From assembly GCA_014800895.1 (NCBI GenBank), contig JAAVFG010000045.1, positions 1 through 64,000 on the forward strand: a stretch of 64,000 nucleotides of DNA. Direction: 5' to 3'. Each line of letters opens with the position of its first letter. The first letter of the stretch is position 1. The notes beneath the pieces are model-generated. The model was not told where the DNA came from and made no database searches. It saw only the letters and a list, made by a program, of their open reading frames with translations. A program made the position numbers and the translations under genes. Positions 61,272 through 64,000 of the stretch are shown in pieces. The DNA comes from Bacteroidales bacterium. GTDB lineage: Bacteria; Bacteroidota; Bacteroidia; Bacteroidales; Muribaculaceae.

Positions 61272-62975
61272 ATGAAATTTTTTTCTCGTCCGGACTTTCA
61301 GCCCGCTATTATCCCTGCCTTGCGCCATTACTCCCTTGAGAAATTCCGCTCGGATTGCATCGCCGGCATCGTAGTCGGCATCGTTGCCCTCCCTCTCGCC
61401 ATCGCTTTCGCCATCGCCTCCGGCGTTTCCCCCACAGTGGGTCTCATCACAGCCGTCATCGGTGGCTTCATCGTCTCTGCATGCGGCGGTAACACTGCCC
61501 AGATCGGCGGTCCAACAGGAGCATTCATCGTTATCATATATAATATCATACAGCTCTACGGTCTCTCCGGACTCGCCATCGCCACATTCATGGCAGGATG
61601 CATACTCCTCCTGATGGGATTCTTCAAATTAGGAACGGTCATCAAATTCATTCCATACCCCATCGTAGTCGGTTTCACAGCCGGTATCGCCGTCACCATC
61701 TTCTCCACACAGATGCCCGACTTCTTCGGTCTCACGATAGCGGAGAAAGTCCCCGGCGACTTCATCAGCAAATGGGGTGTCTACTTCAGATATTTCAACA
61801 CCATCAACCTCACAGTCCTCGCCGTAGGCATCGTCTCCCTCCTCGTCATCATCCTCACCCCCAAGATCTCCAAACGACTCCCCGGTCAGCTTACGGCTAT
61901 CGTCGTGGTGACCTTCCTTGTATGGATTCTCCGCGAATACTGCGGCGTCGAGGGGATCACCACCATCGGCGACCGTTTCGGCAACCTTGACACACACCTC
62001 CCTCACGCCAACAGCATAGGCATAAATATGGAGTCGATCAACCTTCTCCTCCCCTCAGCCTTCACCATCGCCATGCTCGGCGCTATCGAGTCGCTCCTCT
62101 CCGCCACCGTCGCCGACGGACGCACAGGCGACCGCACCAACTCCAATACCGAACTTATCGGACAGGGTATAGCCAATGTCGTGGTCCCCATCTTCGGCGG
62201 AATCCCCGTCACCGGCGCCATCGCCCGCACCATGACCAATATCACCAATGGAGGTAAGACACCCATTGCCGGAGTGATCCACTCCCTCGTCCTCCTCCTC
62301 GTATTCCTCTTCGCCATGCCCCTTATCAATCTTGTCCCCATGGCATGTCTCGCCGCCGTCCTCATTATGGTCAGCTACAACATGAGCGGCTGGCGCACCG
62401 TTGTCGGCATGGCGTCCAATCCCAAAGGAGACGTGACAGTGCTCATCATCACCTTCCTCCTCACCGTCATCTTCGACCTCACCATCGCCATCGAGATCGG
62501 ACTTCTCCTTGCCGTAGTGCTCTTCCTGCGCCGAGTTACGGAGAACACCGCCATCCGCGTATACGGAGAGCAGCTCGACGCTGCAGATGCCGATATGACG
62601 CAGCATGAAGTGCTCGACCTTCATCCCGGAGTAGCCGTATATGAGATCGACGGACCCTTCTTCTTCGGTGCCGCCACCAAATTTGACGAAGTAGTACGTC
62701 ACTCCCTCACAGATCTACCCCTCGTGCGTATCATCCGAATGAGGAAAGTGCCCTTCATCGACTCCACCGGTATACACAATCTCGAAATCCTGATCGAAAG
62801 CAGCCATCGTGAAGGGATCACGATAGTCCTCTCCGGCGTCCGTGAGAACGTCCGTCATGACCTTCACAAAGCCCACATCGACCGTCTGATCCCCGCCCAC
62901 CTCATCTGCGACCACATCTCCAAAGCCGTAATCATCGCCAACGAGATCGCCGACGAGAAACACAAGAAAGAGTAG
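61272..62975 (+). CDS. SulP family anion/sulfate transporter with STAS domain
   Basis: SulP core FRSDCIAGIVVGIVALPLAIAFAIASGVSPTVGLITAVIGG; C-terminal STAS-like region. Confidence 0.94.
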   Translation: MKFFSRPDFQPAIIPALRHYSLEKFRSDCIAGIVVGIVALPLAIAFAIASGVSPTVGLITAVIGGFIVSACGGNTAQIGGPTGAFIVIIYNIIQLYGLSGLAIATFMAGCILLLMGFFKLGTVIKFIPYPIVVGFTAGIAVTIFSTQMPDFFGLTIAEKVPGDFISKWGVYFRYFNTINLTVLAVGIVSLLVIILTPKISKRLPGQLTAIVVVTFLVWILREYCGVEGITTIGDRFGNLDTHLPHANSIGINMESINLLLPSAFTIAMLGAIESLLSATVADGRTGDRTNSNTELIGQGIANVVVPIFGGIPVTGAIARTMTNITNGGKTPIAGVIHSLVLLLVFLFAMPLINLVPMACLAAVLIMVSYNMSGWRTVVGMASNPKGDVTVLIITFLLTVIFDLTIAIEIGLLLAVVLFLRRVTENTAIRVYGEQLDAADADMTQHEVLDLHPGVAVYEIDGPFFFGAATKFDEVVRHSLTDLPLVRIIRMRKVPFIDSTGIHNLEILIESSHREGITIVLSGVRENVRHDLHKAHIDRLIPAHLICDHISKAVIIANEIADEKHKKE

Positions 62976-63013
62976 GGAAGGGAGAAGCGAGAATTAATAA
63001 CGCGCCGAAATAA

Positions 63014-63271
63014 GGCCGCGGAGCGGTCAGTCGTTTTGCATTAGCATGGTGTTGGAAGACCGAGATAAGGCCGCGGAGCGGTCAGTCCTTGTTTAGCCGT
63101 GGGTAAGGGCGTAGCCCGTAGCCCACGGATTCCCAATACCGGCTATCCTTGGCCGCGGAGCGGTCAGTCTTTGTTTTGCATTAACATGGTGTTGGAAGAC
63201 CGACCGCTCCGCGGCCGCTGGGACGGGCGGGAATTAGAACCGTGGGCTGCGGCGTTCCGCCTTACCCACGG
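63014..63271. repeat. Composite REP-hairpin array with inverted copy
   Basis: Direct REPs at 63014, 63069, 63151; inverted REP at 63202-63216; hairpins 63097-63128 (direct) and 63240-63271 (inverted). Confidence 0.92.
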
Positions 63272-63287
63272 CTAAACAAGGACACGC

Positions 63288-63432
63288 CGCTCCGCGGCTA
63301 CCATCCGGGTATCATTCGCTCCGCGGCTACCATCCGGCTACCATTCGCTCCGCGGCTACCATCCGGGTACCATTCGCTCCGCGGCTACCATCCGGCTACC
63401 ATTCGCTCCGCGGCTACCGCTCCGGCTACCAT
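63288..63432. repeat. 29-bp tandem repeat derived from the REP core
   Basis: cgctccgcggctaccatccgg(c/g)taccatt, units starting at 63288, 63317, 63346, 63375, 63404. Confidence 0.9.
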
Positions 63433-63472
63433 CCGCTCCGTCTTCCATCCGGCTTTCACGCGCCGACATAAG

Positions 63473-63740
63473 GCCGCGGAGCGGTCAGTTCTTGTTTAGC
63501 CCCCGGTAAGGGCGTAGCCCGCAGCCGGGGGATCCCCCCATAGCGCGTCCACTTGGCCGCGGAGCGGTCAGTTTTTGTTTGGCCGTGGGTAAGGGCGTAG
63601 CCCGCAGCCGGGGGATCCCCCCCGATTCCGCGTCCACTTGGCCGCGGAGCGGTCAGTTTTTGTTTAGCCGTGGGTAAGGGCGTAGCCCGTAGCCCACGGA
63701 TTCCCCGATGTCGCGCATCCTTGGCCGCGGAGCGGTCAGT
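63473..63740 (+). repeat. Composite REP-hairpin array immediately upstream of the RAYT-like gene
   Basis: REPs at 63473, 63555, 63640, 63723 (82-85 bp apart); hairpins 63500-63531, 63583-63614, 63668-63699. Confidence 0.93.
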
Positions 63741-63772
63741 CCATGTTTGATAATCATGAAAAAGTCATAGAT

Positions 63773-64000
63773 ATGAGTAAGACATTCTTAGGTATCCACT
63801 TAGTGATCGGAACAAAAGGGCGCATGCAGACCATCACACCCGAACACCGTCGCCTGATATACGCCTACTTCCACAAAGTACTCACAGACCGGAACTGTAA
63901 GACAATACGTATCAACGGTATGGCAGACCATATACACTTGGCTTTCAACATGCACCCCTCCGTAGCTCTCTCGACAATGGTAAGAGATATGAAAAGCGAG
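63773..64000 (+). CDS. N-terminal part of a Y1/HUH transposase (IS200-like / REP-associated tyrosine transposase), truncated by window end
   Basis: MSKTFLGIHLVIGTKGRMQTITPEHRRLIYAYFHKVLTDRNCKTIRINGMADHIHLAFNMHPSVALSTMVRDMKSE; HIH within the DHIHLAF Y1_Tnp motif; open to the last base. Confidence 0.88.
   Translation, partial: MSKTFLGIHLVIGTKGRMQTITPEHRRLIYAYFHKVLTDRNCKTIRINGMADHIHLAFNMHPSVALSTMVRDMKSE

Noticed and set aside
63242-63499. 85-aa plus-strand ORF (MGCGVPPYPRLNKDTPLRGYHPG...)
   Set aside because: Lies entirely in the REP-derived repeat arrays; product is translated repeat.
1-64000. tRNA/rRNA genes, prophage, toxin-antitoxin or defence systems
   Set aside because: Nothing recognisable by eye; gene content is housekeeping apart from the RAYT-like gene and repeats. 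A tRNAscan/Infernal run would be needed to be certain.

Overview
The window looks like a chromosomal segment from a Bacteroidales-type bacterium, judging from gene content, the absence of Shine-Dalgarno-like motifs, and TTTG/TAnnTTTG promoter motifs. From left to right it carries: an outer-membrane beta-barrel protein; queG, an RNase H and a THUMP RNA methyltransferase; a minus-strand division/cell-wall (dcw) cluster ftsZ-ftsA-ftsQ-murC-murG-ftsW-murD-mraY-murE-ftsI-ftsL-like-rsmH; an acyltransferase; a purF-type gene and pdxB; a dense nucleotide-biosynthesis island (guaA, guaB, purA, purB, purD, purH, purM, purL, purE, then pyrB, pyrE, pyrF, pyrD, pyrK, pyrC, carA, carB); ybeY, mnmG, apt and uvrC; a multidomain secreted alpha-amylase; a SulP transporter; and, cut by the right edge, the start of a Y1/HUH (RAYT/IS200-like) transposase. 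The most interesting non-genic signals are: (1) a composite REP-like element with an ~83 bp period, whose 32-nt hairpin changes on both sides of its stems between copies, lying directly beside the RAYT-like gene; (2) a second REP-like family with a 5' GTAG before its palindrome; (3) a perfect parS-like palindrome (TGTTCCACGTGGAACA) between mnmG and apt; (4) a promoter-hairpin-terminator unit predicting a ~155-nt structured RNA upstream of purE; (5) an aspartate carbamoyltransferase fused to only the zinc domain of PyrI; (6) several unrelated intergenic tandem repeat arrays. All calls come from reading the sequence; no database search or folding program was run.
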